NCBI RefSeq assembly: GCF_000621505.1
Contig: NZ_JHYD01000045.1
Coordinates: forward strand, 1-55,758
Reading direction: 5' to 3'
Length of the DNA stretch: 55,758 nucleotides
From: Ruminiclostridium cellobioparum DSM 1351 = ATCC 15832
GTDB taxonomy: Bacteria > Bacillota > Clostridia > Acetivibrionales > DSM-1351
Shown here piece after piece: positions 9,857 through 18,601 of the stretch. Position 1 is the stretch's first letter. Each line of letters begins with the position of its first letter. A program made the translations under genes and the position numbers. The notes under the pieces were generated by a model. That model had not been told where the DNA came from. It saw only the letters and a program-made list of their open reading frames with translations, and ran no database searches.

Positions 9857-9908
9857 TGGCGTCCATTTGCCACCGGTGAATTACCAAATAAGTATCAAAT
9901 GGACGCCA
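9857..9908 (-). promoter_or_regulatory. Intercistronic stem-loop between binding protein and permeases
   Basis: A perfect 13-bp inverted repeat (9857-9869 with 9896-9908, core GGCGTCCATTTG) encloses a 26-nt loop in the 142-base gap after the binding-protein stop. No strong T-run follows on the minus strand, so it is not a plain terminator. In sugar ABC operons a structure here commonly protects the 3' end of the binding-protein mRNA or partly terminates, so that binding protein exceeds permeases. That role is inferred. Confidence 0.7.
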
Positions 9909-9929
9909 GGTATATAATTTCAGTATCTG

Positions 9930-11264
9930 TTATTTGCCGTATATTGACTGCAAGCTGTCTACAAACTGTTCCGGTGTTTTTGCCCCCATGAACAATTCCT
10001 GCAGAGCATTCAGATAAGTTTCAGTATCCTTGCCTGCAAGGAGGGTATCCCACCAGATTGTAAAGCCTTCCGCATCTTTTGTAAGATCAACAACCTTTAC
10101 AAGTGTGGCCGGCAATTTGCTTTTATCAACATCCTCAGCCTTCCAGGCAGGCATTGCTGCACCAGCCAGGTAGGATTCCTTTGAAAAGTTTTCCGCAAAA
10201 TACATCTGGAATTTAACAGCCTCATCCTTGTTCTTTGTGTTGGCACTGACCATTACCGCGTCAACCGCTCCGCCTGTAAACTGCTTTGCGTTTCCCTTTC
10301 CGTCGGGTATTGCCGGGAAGGAGATGACACCGATCTTGCCGGCAACCTTGGAATCCTTGGCATCAGCCTTACCTGCCGCCCAGCTGCCTTTGAACATCAT
10401 TGGTATTTTTCCGTCATAGAAGGGCACTTCAGCTTCATCGTTGGATATTCCGGCCGCACCCTTTGAGAATGCACCTGCATCTACGAGTTCCTTAAATCTC
10501 TTAGCCGCATTCAGGAATTCCGGATCTTTAAAGGAACCTTCCTTTGTAAGGGTTTTAACTATTTTCTCAGGTCCTGCCGCTCTTAATGCCATAACGTCAA
10601 AGTACATCGCTATGGTCCATTTATCTTTTCCGGATACGGCCATAGGAGTTATTCCCTTCGCCTTGAAAGCTTTGATGGCTGTAAGCAGTTCATCATAAGT
10701 GGCCGGAAGTTTCACATTGTTCTTATCAAACAGTTCGGTGTTCACGAATAAAGCTCCCGCCGCAAGGAAGAAAGGCATCCCATATATTTTATCGTTGTAA
10801 GTCAGGTTGTTGAAGGCACCGTTAACCAGTTTGCCCTTGGTTTCAGCCGTAATGTAATCATCTATAGCCAAAACTGAATTTGAATCAATAAATGGCTTTG
10901 AGAAGCCCCCGCCCCAGGTTGAGAAAAGGTCAGGCAGTTCATTGGCCGCTGCCATGGCTTTTATCTTTGTCTTGTAGGCTTCGTTTTCGTTTGTGTCAAC
11001 TGTTATCCTTACATTTTTATTAGCCTTCTGGTAATCATCAATTACCTTTTTAGCAGCCGGCATAAAAGGATCCGTTGCTCCGCCCCAGATATGGCTGAAC
11101 TTCAATTCAACCTGCTTTCCGGCACCGGCATTGGTATTTCCGGCATTTGTGTTGGTGGCAGTACCGGTATTGTCCCCGGCAGGTTTCCCACAAGCTGTCA
11201 TACCAACCGCCAAAGCTCCTGCAAGTATAAATGCCATTCCTCTTTTTACTAGCATTTTGTTCAT
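9930..11264 (-). CDS. Sugar-binding lipoprotein of CUT1 ABC importer
   Basis: Extracytoplasmic solute-binding protein (SBP_bac_1 type, 444 residues) that captures oligosaccharide and delivers it to the two permeases. The signal peptide is a lipoprotein one: basic start, hydrophobic stretch and lipobox GMTAC with Cys25 as the lipidated residue, then an Asn/Thr/Gly-rich linker. The mature part opens with the typical LKFSHIWGG and contains the cluster-1 binding-protein pattern (AKKVIDDYQKANKNVRITV). AAGGAGG lies seven bases before the ATG. It is the first gene of the leftward operon, divergent from the second YesM/YesN pair, which probably controls it. A cellodextrin, xylo-oligosaccharide or related plant sugar is likely from the adjoining GH3 enzyme. 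Confidence 0.94.
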   Translation of the reverse strand: MNKMLVKRGMAFILAGALAVGMTACGKPAGDNTGTATNTNAGNTNAGAGKQVELKFSHIWGGATDPFMPAAKKVIDDYQKANKNVRITVDTNENEAYKTKIKAMAAANELPDLFSTWGGGFSKPFIDSNSVLAIDDYITAETKGKLVNGAFNNLTYNDKIYGMPFFLAAGALFVNTELFDKNNVKLPATYDELLTAIKAFKAKGITPMAVSGKDKWTIAMYFDVMALRAAGPEKIVKTLTKEGSFKDPEFLNAAKRFKELVDAGAFSKGAAGISNDEAEVPFYDGKIPMMFKGSWAAGKADAKDSKVAGKIGVISFPAIPDGKGNAKQFTGGAVDAVMVSANTKNKDEAVKFQMYFAENFSKESYLAGAAMPAWKAEDVDKSKLPATLVKVVDLTKDAEGFTIWWDTLLAGKDTETYLNALQELFMGAKTPEQFVDSLQSIYGK

Positions 11265-11493
11265 GGTTATTCCTCCTTGAAATAATTGTTACGCTTAATG
11301 ATACTAGGTAATTATGCCTAAAGTAAACGTAAAATGGTTACCTTTCATTGTGCAATATTATTACTTTTAATTAACCTTTTCATAAATATTTTTATAAAAC
11401 TCCTCTAAAAAAGGTAAACTAATTTTATTGAATCTTATGGTATAATAGCAGCAATATACAAAATTATTATTCGCAAAATACACGGAGTTATTA
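11265..11493. promoter_or_regulatory. Divergent promoter region, importer and YesMN
   Basis: AT-rich region between two divergent operons. For the rightward kinase an extended -10 (TGGTATAAT, 11438-11446) is clear, with no good -35, which is usual for extended -10 promoters. For the leftward importer a possible -35 TTTACT and -10 TATCAT with an 18-base spacer can be read on the minus strand around 11300-11330, but it is weak, as expected for an activator-dependent promoter. An AraC-type regulator site would be expected here. I could not identify a direct repeat with confidence. Confidence 0.55.
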
Positions 11494-13263
11494 ATGAAAC
11501 CTATTATGAATATTATGGAAAAAATAAAGTCTGCCTTTATGGATTTTTCTATCCGGCGTAAAATGCTTTCAATATTTATGGCATTTATGCTTTTTTACAT
11601 TGGAATCAGCATAATAATTTATATACAGATCATTAACAATGAAACCGTCAGCCAGGTAAAACAGCGCTCTCATGAAACCACCGAGCTTATCAGGAAAAAT
11701 ATTGACACATTGATTGGCAGTGCCAACAACGTATCAAAAATCCTCACAACAAATTCCCTTGTCAGGACTTATCTGCATACGCAGGACCCGGGGCTGGCTC
11801 TGACAAAAAGCGTTAATGAGTTTTTGACAAGTATTCATATCACCTCCCCGAATATCGATTCCATTTACGTTTATGATTTTCACGGCTCATCGCTGAAAAC
11901 TACAAAATTTCTTACCGTTTCAACAGTGGAGGATGTACGGCTGGCGCCCTGGTTCAATGAGCTTAGGACTCTTAACGGAGGCTATAAAATAAGCATCAAC
12001 GCCGATAATACCCTCAAAACCACTTCCGGCAAGAACCTGGTATCTGTTATGCGGATATTGAATGATCTGGACAGTATCACTCCCATAGGTGTCCTGGTAC
12101 TGAACATTTCAGAGGACAGCGTTTTCGACATTGTCAAGGAGACCACCAAAAGCGGCTCCTCCACTTTTATCCTCCTGGATAAAAACAACAGTCCGGTTAT
12201 CAAGGATGATCCCGGTTATCCTGTTTACTTGAAATATTTGCGTGACATGACGGGCTCCGAAAGCATCGAGACGGTAAATAATCAAAAAAGCTATATCTAC
12301 ACGCTGGGCCTGGAGGACATAGGCTGGAGGATAATCAGTTTTTCCAGCCTGTCGTTTACTTCACCCGAAATTAAAACCCTGAATGTCGTCTACATGGTTT
12401 TTATAGTTGTGACCCTCTTATTGTTTATTCTGGCGGCACTGTTTACTTCCGGGCTCATTACCGCGCCCATTCAAAAGCTGATCAAATCCATGCAGGGAGT
12501 TGCAAACGGCGTATTCAAAAGGGTCAGCTATAACACGGGGAATGATGAGATAGGCGAATTGAAGAACAATTACAACCTGATGATAATGCACATTAACGAT
12601 CTTATTATCAGGCTGGTGGATGAGGAAAAACAAAAGCGCCGTTTCGAACTGGATGTGCTCAATGAACAAATAAAACCGCATTTTCTGTATAATACTCTCG
12701 ACAATATTGCCTTTCTGGCCCTGCAAAACAATAACAATACGCTGTACGAAGCCGTCAACGCTCTGGGAAGCTATTGCAGGATCAGTCTGAGCAAAGGTTC
12801 CGAGACCATCAGTCTGGCTGATGAAATAAGACTTATCAGAAACTATCTGGCCCTCCAGAAGCTGCGGTACGGCGATATGATAAACGATGAATACAAGGTG
12901 GAGGATAATACTCTCAATATAAAAATTTTAAAAAACATTTTGCAGCCCCTGGTTGAGAATTCCATTTACCACGGCATAAGGCCCAGCGGTGAACCTGGCC
13001 TGATAACCGTATCCGCCAGCCTGGCTGAGGGTTACCTTTTCCTTTCTGTCCAAGATAACGGGCTTGGTATGGATGAGGACGAAATAAACTCCATATCCGA
13101 TGAAAATCTGGCCAGAAATCAGTCAAGTTTTGGCCTCCGGGGAACGATACAGCGTCTTAAAATCCATTATGGAACAAATGATATATACAAGGTTGAGAGT
13201 AAAAAATATGAGGGTACAAAAATAATTTTGAAAATTCCTGTGGAGGTGAGCAGTCATGAATAA
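11494..13263 (+). CDS. YesM-type sensor histidine kinase
   Basis: Membrane sensor kinase divergent from the importer operon. First helix about residues 25-46 (FMAFMLFYIGISIIIYIQII), an extracytoplasmic sensor of about 250 residues, second helix (VYMVFIVVTLLLFILAALF), HAMP (ITAPIQKLIKSMQGVANG), His_kinase domain with the phospho-acceptor His in EQIKPHFLYNTLDNI, and an HATPase_c domain with PLVENSIYHGI and QDNGLGMD. GGAG lies six bases before the ATG. Its last codons overlap the start of the response regulator by eight bases. It most likely senses an oligosaccharide or its binding-protein complex and switches on the importer. It differs clearly from the other YesM kinase at 2-4 kb, so the two probably respond to different signals. 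Confidence 0.93.
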   Translation: MKPIMNIMEKIKSAFMDFSIRRKMLSIFMAFMLFYIGISIIIYIQIINNETVSQVKQRSHETTELIRKNIDTLIGSANNVSKILTTNSLVRTYLHTQDPGLALTKSVNEFLTSIHITSPNIDSIYVYDFHGSSLKTTKFLTVSTVEDVRLAPWFNELRTLNGGYKISINADNTLKTTSGKNLVSVMRILNDLDSITPIGVLVLNISEDSVFDIVKETTKSGSSTFILLDKNNSPVIKDDPGYPVYLKYLRDMTGSESIETVNNQKSYIYTLGLEDIGWRIISFSSLSFTSPEIKTLNVVYMVFIVVTLLLFILAALFTSGLITAPIQKLIKSMQGVANGVFKRVSYNTGNDEIGELKNNYNLMIMHINDLIIRLVDEEKQKRRFELDVLNEQIKPHFLYNTLDNIAFLALQNNNNTLYEAVNALGSYCRISLSKGSETISLADEIRLIRNYLALQKLRYGDMINDEYKVEDNTLNIKILKNILQPLVENSIYHGIRPSGEPGLITVSASLAEGYLFLSVQDNGLGMDEDEINSISDENLARNQSSFGLRGTIQRLKIHYGTNDIYKVESKKYEGTKIILKIPVEVSSHE

Positions 13264-14860
13264 CAGAGCTTTAAAAGTACTTATTGTGGACGATGAAAGC
13301 AATACCAGAAGTCTTGTACGTATGTCCATAGACTGGGAGGGGCTGGGCCTTCAGGCCATCGGCGATGCCACCAGCGGTCTTGAAGCACTGGATATGATAG
13401 ACAGTGAATTACCCGACATAATAATTACAGACATCCAGATGCCGTACATGGACGGACTGTCCCTGAGCAAGGCTGTAAAGGAAATGCATCCCGATATGGC
13501 CATAGTCATACTGACTGCCCATGACGAGTTTTCATATGCACAAAGTGCTGTTTCAATAGGTGTTTCAGACTTCATACTAAAACCCATTGATAAGGCACTG
13601 CTCAATGAAACTCTTTCAAGGCTGGCCGACAGGATTAATTCACACAGGCTCAGGCTGGGTGAGCTGGAGCTGTCACACCAGTATTTCAAGAACAATATCG
13701 GTGTCTTTCAAAACAAGGTCTTAAATGATCTCATATCCCCCAACAGACCTGGCTTTACTTTTGAGCCGGGGGAATTCGACATGGTTGAACTGGACTTTGA
13801 TTCCGAATATAATACCTGCCAGATTGCCCTTATTAATATCGCCATGGAAAAAAACAGGTATTCCAACCTGGAAAGGCAGGTTCTGCTCCAAAACTGCTGT
13901 TCCCATATTAAAAACAATTATTGTCCGTCGGGCAGGGCTTATGTTTTTACAGATGTAAACGGTAATATAGTCTTACTTGGCAATGACAGAAATATCTCTC
14001 TTAACGATATTTCCGAATATGCTGCGGCATATTTTAAGGAACAGCTTTCCACAGTTGTATACTGCGGAATAGGAAGAACCGTAACAGGTATTGAAAATGT
14101 GCACATTTCTTACAATCAGGCTCTCAATGCCCTGAATACATGTTATATCACCGGGGAGGAAATAACCTATGCCGAGGTGCAGGTCACAGGGTATGAAAGC
14201 AAAATATTCAACAACAGTTCCTCCATCGAAAATATGAAGCTGGCCATCAAGTCCGGTATGACAGACCGGGCGGTACATTATACCAAAGAATTGCTTTTTA
14301 ACTATGCCAAGGAAAATATCAATGACCTGGACGGCGTGAAAATAACTGCCATAAACATCAGTACTTATATCAAGGAACTGCTGAACGAGATGAAAATTTC
14401 ATATATGGCTGACCTGTCGCTTTCAGGTGAGATGGTCCTGGGCATATTTAAATACGATAAATATTCAGACATAGAAAATACCGTAACCGCTATGGTTCAA
14501 AAGGCCTGCGAGCTTATTAACGAAGCTCTGAGCAGTAAAAACAACTCCATGGTGTCGGAGATAAAAAATTATATTGATGAAAATTTCAGCAATTATGATC
14601 TGAATCTTAAGCTGGTTGCAGATAAATTTTATCTCAACTCAAGTTACTTAAGCAGAATTTTTAAAAAGGGTACAGGAGTGTCATTTTCAGAATATCTGAT
14701 AAAAATACGGATGGAAAAGGCCATTTCCCTGCTTAAAATTCAGGATTACAAGGCATATCAGCTGGCGCAGTTCGTGGGAATACCCGATCCGAACTATTTT
14801 GTAAAATGCTTTAAAAAAATTGTTGGAATTCCTTTTGCAGAATACAAATTAAGGAAATAG
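13256..14860 (+). CDS. YesN-type response regulator, REC plus AraC HTH
   Basis: Response regulator partner of the kinase at 11494-13263. Receiver domain with VDDE, phospho-acceptor Asp59 in IIITDIQMP, the Thr/Lys switch residues (VILTAHDEF, ILKPIDK), a long linker domain, and a C-terminal AraC-type HTH (VADKFYLNSSYLSRIFKKGT and IPFAEYKLRK). GTGGAGGTGAG lies just before the ATG, and the start overlaps the kinase stop, so translation is coupled. The likely target is the divergent importer promoter. No clear terminator follows in the 119-base gap before the next gene. Confidence 0.93.
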   Translation: MNNRALKVLIVDDESNTRSLVRMSIDWEGLGLQAIGDATSGLEALDMIDSELPDIIITDIQMPYMDGLSLSKAVKEMHPDMAIVILTAHDEFSYAQSAVSIGVSDFILKPIDKALLNETLSRLADRINSHRLRLGELELSHQYFKNNIGVFQNKVLNDLISPNRPGFTFEPGEFDMVELDFDSEYNTCQIALINIAMEKNRYSNLERQVLLQNCCSHIKNNYCPSGRAYVFTDVNGNIVLLGNDRNISLNDISEYAAAYFKEQLSTVVYCGIGRTVTGIENVHISYNQALNALNTCYITGEEITYAEVQVTGYESKIFNNSSSIENMKLAIKSGMTDRAVHYTKELLFNYAKENINDLDGVKITAINISTYIKELLNEMKISYMADLSLSGEMVLGIFKYDKYSDIENTVTAMVQKACELINEALSSKNNSMVSEIKNYIDENFSNYDLNLKLVADKFYLNSSYLSRIFKKGTGVSFSEYLIKIRMEKAISLLKIQDYKAYQLAQFVGIPDPNYFVKCFKKIVGIPFAEYKLRK

Positions 14861-14979
14861 CCCCTTAAAGATCAGGTCAGCAGGTATTTGAGCCTTTGAA
14901 AATTGAATAACTTTTTAATTTTTGGGCCATATTGATTGCATATGTATATTGATTACACAGGTTAAGAGGGATTTATAAA

Positions 14980-15276
14980 ATGAATGATGAACAGCTTCTG
15001 GAGTGCCCAAACTGTAAAGGCCATAATTTTCTAATAAAGTACGAAGCAACCTATGTCTATTCGTACAACATAGACTCTGATGCTCCCGGCTTTAAAAATA
15101 CAGGGGAATTTCTTCCTTTTATGTTTGATAAAAGAGAGCAGAAAGACGCCCATCAGTACCTTGAGTGCAAAACGTGCGGTAACCAGTATCCCTGCTATCT
15201 CAACGAATGGGACAACAAAACAGGAATCCTGAAACTTCAAAAAGCTGTCGGCCAGCCTACAAAAAATATTGGATAA
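14980..15276 (+). CDS. Small zinc-ribbon protein of unknown function
   Basis: A 98-residue soluble protein. Two CxxC knuckles (CPNC near residue 9 and CKTC near residue 62), separated by about 50 residues, suggest a single zinc ribbon. No DNA-binding or enzymatic domain is recognised. GAGGG lies about 10 bases before the ATG, and the gene has a normal codon pattern. It lies between the sugar regulator and an orphan histidine kinase in the same direction. A promoter-like TATAAT at 15304-15309 follows it, so it may be transcribed apart from the kinase. I do not assign a function. Confidence 0.75.
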   Translation: MNDEQLLECPNCKGHNFLIKYEATYVYSYNIDSDAPGFKNTGEFLPFMFDKREQKDAHQYLECKTCGNQYPCYLNEWDNKTGILKLQKAVGQPTKNIG

Positions 15277-15358
15277 ATTACCAATTAGTAGAGGAATTTG
15301 TATTATAATGTAGAACTCATAATTAAGTGTTCAAATTTATTTTGAAGGAGACGCTATT

Positions 15359-16882
15359 ATGGGTATATATAATCTTCTTTGTAATGTACTTGTATTAAAG
15401 AATCCTAAAGAGCTGTACAAAAAGTATTCCAAAGAAATAAATGAACAGATTCTCAGGCTTAACATTGTCAGGATTGTAAATATAATGTGGGTTCTATTAT
15501 TCGCAAACAGTATTCTGGTCCTGACCGATATTCTGATTTTCAGAGGCAAATTGGCTGAGTCTGCCTACAAGAATGTGTTCTACCTGCATTTAAGCCTGTA
15601 TCCCATCCTATTATTTTATCTGGCTTTATATCATATAAAAATAAAAAACCTGAATAACTATAAATATATTAACCTGTCCATAAATATTGTCATGATCATT
15701 TGGTCTGAATTGATGTCCTTCAATGCCCAATTCATACACAGCCAGATTTCGGCCTATCTGTTAACCCTGTTCTGCATGTCTGCCCTGCTCATTATGCCCC
15801 CTGCCCAAAGCCTTATTCTATTCCCATCCGCTTTCATATCCTTGTTAATCGGCATGTTGATTACAGGTATCCCGGAAACGATACTTTACGGACATATAAC
15901 CAATTCTTTCTTTATGGTTATAATTTCTTTATTTATTTCCATCATAAGTTATTGGACATTTTGCGGCCATGTCATAAACCAGCAGATTATTGCTGATAAA
16001 AATAAGGAAATAGATGCTCTTAACGAAGAACTTATCAGGAAGGTTCAGTCGCAAACCGACGAACTAGTTAAAATGAACTCAACACTTGAACTTGAAAAAC
16101 TCAGGATATCGTTATTTGCAAATATTTCTCATGAATTCAAGACCCCTATTAACGTTATATTATCTGCCGAACAGCTGCTGGAGTATAAACTCAAGGATGA
16201 CCGGTCTCCCATTTCCGCTTCCTGCATGAAAAAATACATGTCCTCAATAAAGCAGAACTGCTACAGACTAATCCGTCTTGTAACAAACATCATAGATATA
16301 AATACCATTGACTGCGGAAATATGAATCTGCAGCTTGAGAACCAGGATATTGTCAAAGCCACCGAAGATATTGTCCTGTCTGTCGCAGGCCTCATTAAAA
16401 ATAAGAATATTTCCCTGATATTCGATACCGAGATGGAAGAGAAAGTGATTGCAATTGATTTGGATAAAATAGAAAGAGTTATTTTGAATCTGCTTTCAAA
16501 TGCCATGAAATTTACTTCTCCCGGAGGATCCATCACCGTAAATATGTTCGAGCAGGATAATTATGTAGTAATATCGGTAAAAGATACGGGTATAGGGATA
16601 CCCGAGGAGCTGCAATCTGCCATTTTTGACAGGCTGGTGCAGGTGGACAGATCCTTTACCAAGAGTTCAGAGGGAAGTGGTATAGGTTTGTCAATTTCCA
16701 AATCAATTATTGATATGCATAAGGGCATGATATACGTAAACAGCCGGGTTGGGGAGGGAAGTGAATTTATTGTTGAACTCCCCTCCTATACAATTGAGGG
16801 GGCAAAAGCAGAAGTAGCTGCCGTAGATGAACTGGGCAGAATTGAAAAAGTGAAAATCGAGTTTTCTGATATTTATTTGTAA
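15359..16882 (+). CDS. Polytopic orphan sensor histidine kinase
   Basis: A 507-residue membrane histidine kinase. The first half is hydrophobic, with about six helices (for example IMWVLLFANSILVLTDILIF and MVIISLFISIISYWTFC). A coiled-coil linker (DALNEELIRKVQSQTDELVK) leads to HisKA with the phospho-acceptor His in ISHEFKTPINVIL, then an HATPase_c domain with LLSNAMKFTSPGG (N box), KDTGIGIPEE (G1) and SEGSGIGLSI (G2). GAAGGAG lies eight bases before the ATG. No response regulator adjoins it, so it is an orphan kinase. The membrane domain has no extracytoplasmic loop large enough for a classical sensor, so it may sense within the membrane. The signal is unknown. Confidence 0.9.
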   Translation: MGIYNLLCNVLVLKNPKELYKKYSKEINEQILRLNIVRIVNIMWVLLFANSILVLTDILIFRGKLAESAYKNVFYLHLSLYPILLFYLALYHIKIKNLNNYKYINLSINIVMIIWSELMSFNAQFIHSQISAYLLTLFCMSALLIMPPAQSLILFPSAFISLLIGMLITGIPETILYGHITNSFFMVIISLFISIISYWTFCGHVINQQIIADKNKEIDALNEELIRKVQSQTDELVKMNSTLELEKLRISLFANISHEFKTPINVILSAEQLLEYKLKDDRSPISASCMKKYMSSIKQNCYRLIRLVTNIIDINTIDCGNMNLQLENQDIVKATEDIVLSVAGLIKNKNISLIFDTEMEEKVIAIDLDKIERVILNLLSNAMKFTSPGGSITVNMFEQDNYVVISVKDTGIGIPEELQSAIFDRLVQVDRSFTKSSEGSGIGLSISKSIIDMHKGMIYVNSRVGEGSEFIVELPSYTIEGAKAEVAAVDELGRIEKVKIEFSDIYL

Positions 16883-16988
16883 AAATCGCAATTTCGCGTT
16901 CATGGTCCTTAACCGGCTACCTTGACATAATAATACTGCAATATACAATACGTACTAACAGTCTGTATTTTGGGTGAGGTGATAAAAT

Positions 16989-17276
16989 TTGGCACGTAAT
17001 AAGTATCCGGAGATAGCTGTAAACCGTATCCTTGATACAGCAATGAAATTATTCATGACAAAAGGGTATGAACATATAACGGTTCAAGACATTATCAATG
17101 AATTTGGCAATTTAAGCAAAGGTGCCATTTATCATCATTTCAAATCCAAAGAATATATAATGGGTGCTGTAAATGCCCGCATGTTAAATGATTTCGAGTT
17201 GTTATCCGTGAGTTTTCACGGGTGTTATGAAGAAAATGCTACCAAAATAATATTTTCAGGATATTTGTTAGCATAG
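16989..17276 (+). pseudogene. Truncated TetR-family regulator
   Basis: The first about 70 residues are a good TetR N-terminal HTH domain (ILDTAMKLFMTKGYEHITVQ, KGAIYHHFKSKEYI). The start is a TTG at 16989 behind GTGAGGTGA. After roughly residue 75 the sequence stops looking like TetR and runs into a stop at residue 96, where about 190 residues are usual, so the ligand-binding domain is gone. The 3' part overlaps a different, minus-strand coding remnant, which points to a deletion junction near 17220. An isolated HTH could still bind DNA, but loss of function is more likely. Confidence 0.8.
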
Positions 17277-17347
17277 TTTTGCATCGCCCAATCCACCAGC
17301 TTTATAGCGATGCCGGGTTCCATTAGCGTTTCCTTTTTAAGCTCGAT
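17225..17347 (-). pseudogene. Unrecognised coding remnant
   Basis: A minus-strand frame reads protein-like (ETLMEPGIAIKLVDWAMQ, then NYANKYPENI) up to a TAA at 17225-17227. It overlaps the end of the TetR fragment and the end of the Imm5-like frame in another register. I do not recognise the family. It has no start of its own and is best seen as a leftover of a deleted gene. Confidence 0.35.
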
Positions 17348-17782
17348 AGAGCCGGTACACCATATTTCCTAATTATAGCTGTTAAATCATAGATTGGAAA
17401 TCCGATAGCATGTCCATTTGCATGAACTACGCCGCAAGCTTGCCCAATGGCATGGCACAAAGCTATATCTTCAAGAGAGTCGATTTCCTTTGCCACTGCG
17501 TGAGCCTGCAAAATCGCGCGCTTGGCCACGGGCATTTTCACTTTACCAGCAGCCCAATCTTTTGATGTCAGCACAGCGGATCCAAGTCGCTTTTTGTTTG
17601 GATAACGCTCAAACAACTTTTGAGCGGTTTCATCGGCAAATTCAAATGCCCACAAGACCATTGTCCGATGATTTTGTTCTTGAATCAATGCGGTTAAATC
17701 AGCTAAAATTTCACTATTTTTAGCAAAAAGAACCTTATTCTTTCTGTTAAACTCTATTTTGCACTTCGTTAAGCCAATTCAT
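17323..17782 (-). pseudogene. Frameshifted Imm5-like putative immunity protein
   Basis: The main frame (17323-17688 and upstream in frame to about 17765) reads as a member of the Imm5-like putative immunity family, as I recall it: KVLFAKNSEILADLTALIQE, then VLWAFEFADE, SKDWAAGKVKMPVAKRAILQ, and ALCHAIGQACGVVHANGHAI. The real start appears to be the ATG at 17780-17782 with AAAGGAG five bases upstream (MNWLNEV). From there the frame breaks within about ten codons, and a one-base shift is needed to join the conserved frame. The C-terminus also leaves the family after RKYGV and ends early. So both ends are damaged. The family name is from memory of similar proteins. Confidence 0.65.
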
Positions 17783-17842
17783 ATTTTCTCCTTTGACAGA
17801 TAAATTCCCATTATCTGATACTTCCAATTATATGATTGCACA

Positions 17843-18073
17843 TTAACTGTGAGAAAACTTTATCAACCTATCCTCCAGTTGATGAAGAACCAAGGGCCAT
17901 GCCTGTTCATGCTTGTCCCTTGATTCTTCATCTGAAAGCCCTGCATGATTTAATCGTAATATTGTTCCACTCTCAACCATTTCTAATTCCACAGTCACAA
18001 CTGTTTCTGCACCTTTAGTTCCGTCAGCACCCGTTAGCCATGTAAGCGAGTTTGGGTGCGTAAATACGCATTC
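17843..18073 (-). pseudogene. C-terminal fragment of AHSA1/SRPBCC-family protein
   Basis: The minus-strand frame ends with a pattern typical of AHSA1-type SRPBCC proteins: GTILRLNHAGLSDEESRDKH, then EQAWPLVLHQLEDRL. Only about 77 residues remain, roughly the C-terminal half. There is no start codon or ribosome site. The frame is continuous with the VOC gene upstream and is separated from it only by that gene's TAG stop at 18074-18076. This suggests that a deletion removed the start of this gene and brought the two together. Confidence 0.7.
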
Positions 18074-18478
18074 CTATTTAATCGCAGTAAACATCCAATT
18101 GATGCCAAAGCGGTCGCGAAGCGAACCGTGCAGCACGGCGAAAAACGACTCTGTAAGCTCCATATAGATTTCGCCATCCTGCTTTAGTATGTTCCATGCC
18201 CTTTGGATGAGTGCCGCGTCCTTTGTAGTGATGGAAACGTACATATTGTTACCCGCTTCGCCCCGCTCGGACGCATCGGCACACATAATTTCCCCGCCGT
18301 CCAATTGGATACGGGAGTGAAGCACAAGCTCTTTGTTCTCCTCCGGAACAGGGAAGTTTGGGTTTGGCGGCATATCGCCATATTTTTGCATTTCAGTTAT
18401 TTTCGCATCAAAGGCCTTTTCGTAGACTAAAAGAGCCTCGGCACAATTCCTGTTAAACATGAGATAGTGCCCTAACAT
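18074..18478 (-). CDS. VOC-family (PhnB/glyoxalase-like) protein
   Basis: A 134-residue vicinal-oxygen-chelate-fold protein of the PhnB type. It starts with the family pattern MLGHYLMFNRNCAEAL, has the paired beta-alpha-beta layout (VLHSRIQLDGGEIMCAD) and ends DRFGINWMF. AAGGAGGAAAAC lies just before the ATG. Members often act as small metal-dependent enzymes or resistance proteins, but this subgroup has no fixed substrate. It appears intact, though its last codons (TAIK) sit at a probable deletion junction with the AHSA1 fragment, so the native C-terminus may be altered by a few residues. Confidence 0.85.
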   Translation of the reverse strand: MLGHYLMFNRNCAEALLVYEKAFDAKITEMQKYGDMPPNPNFPVPEENKELVLHSRIQLDGGEIMCADASERGEAGNNMYVSITTKDAALIQRAWNILKQDGEIYMELTESFFAVLHGSLRDRFGINWMFTAIK

Positions 18479-18601
18479 ATTGTTTTCCTCCTTATTTTAA
18501 GATTCAATTCTTCAGCAAGATAAAGATTATAGAGATAAGTATATCACAAACATTTCAAATTATATAAAGAGTTAAATCAACTTTTAATAATATAAAACGT
18601 C

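Noticed and set aside
16925-16975. Possible TetR operator (AATAC...GTATT) before the truncated regulator
   Set aside because: Only five bases pair, so it is not distinguishable from chance.
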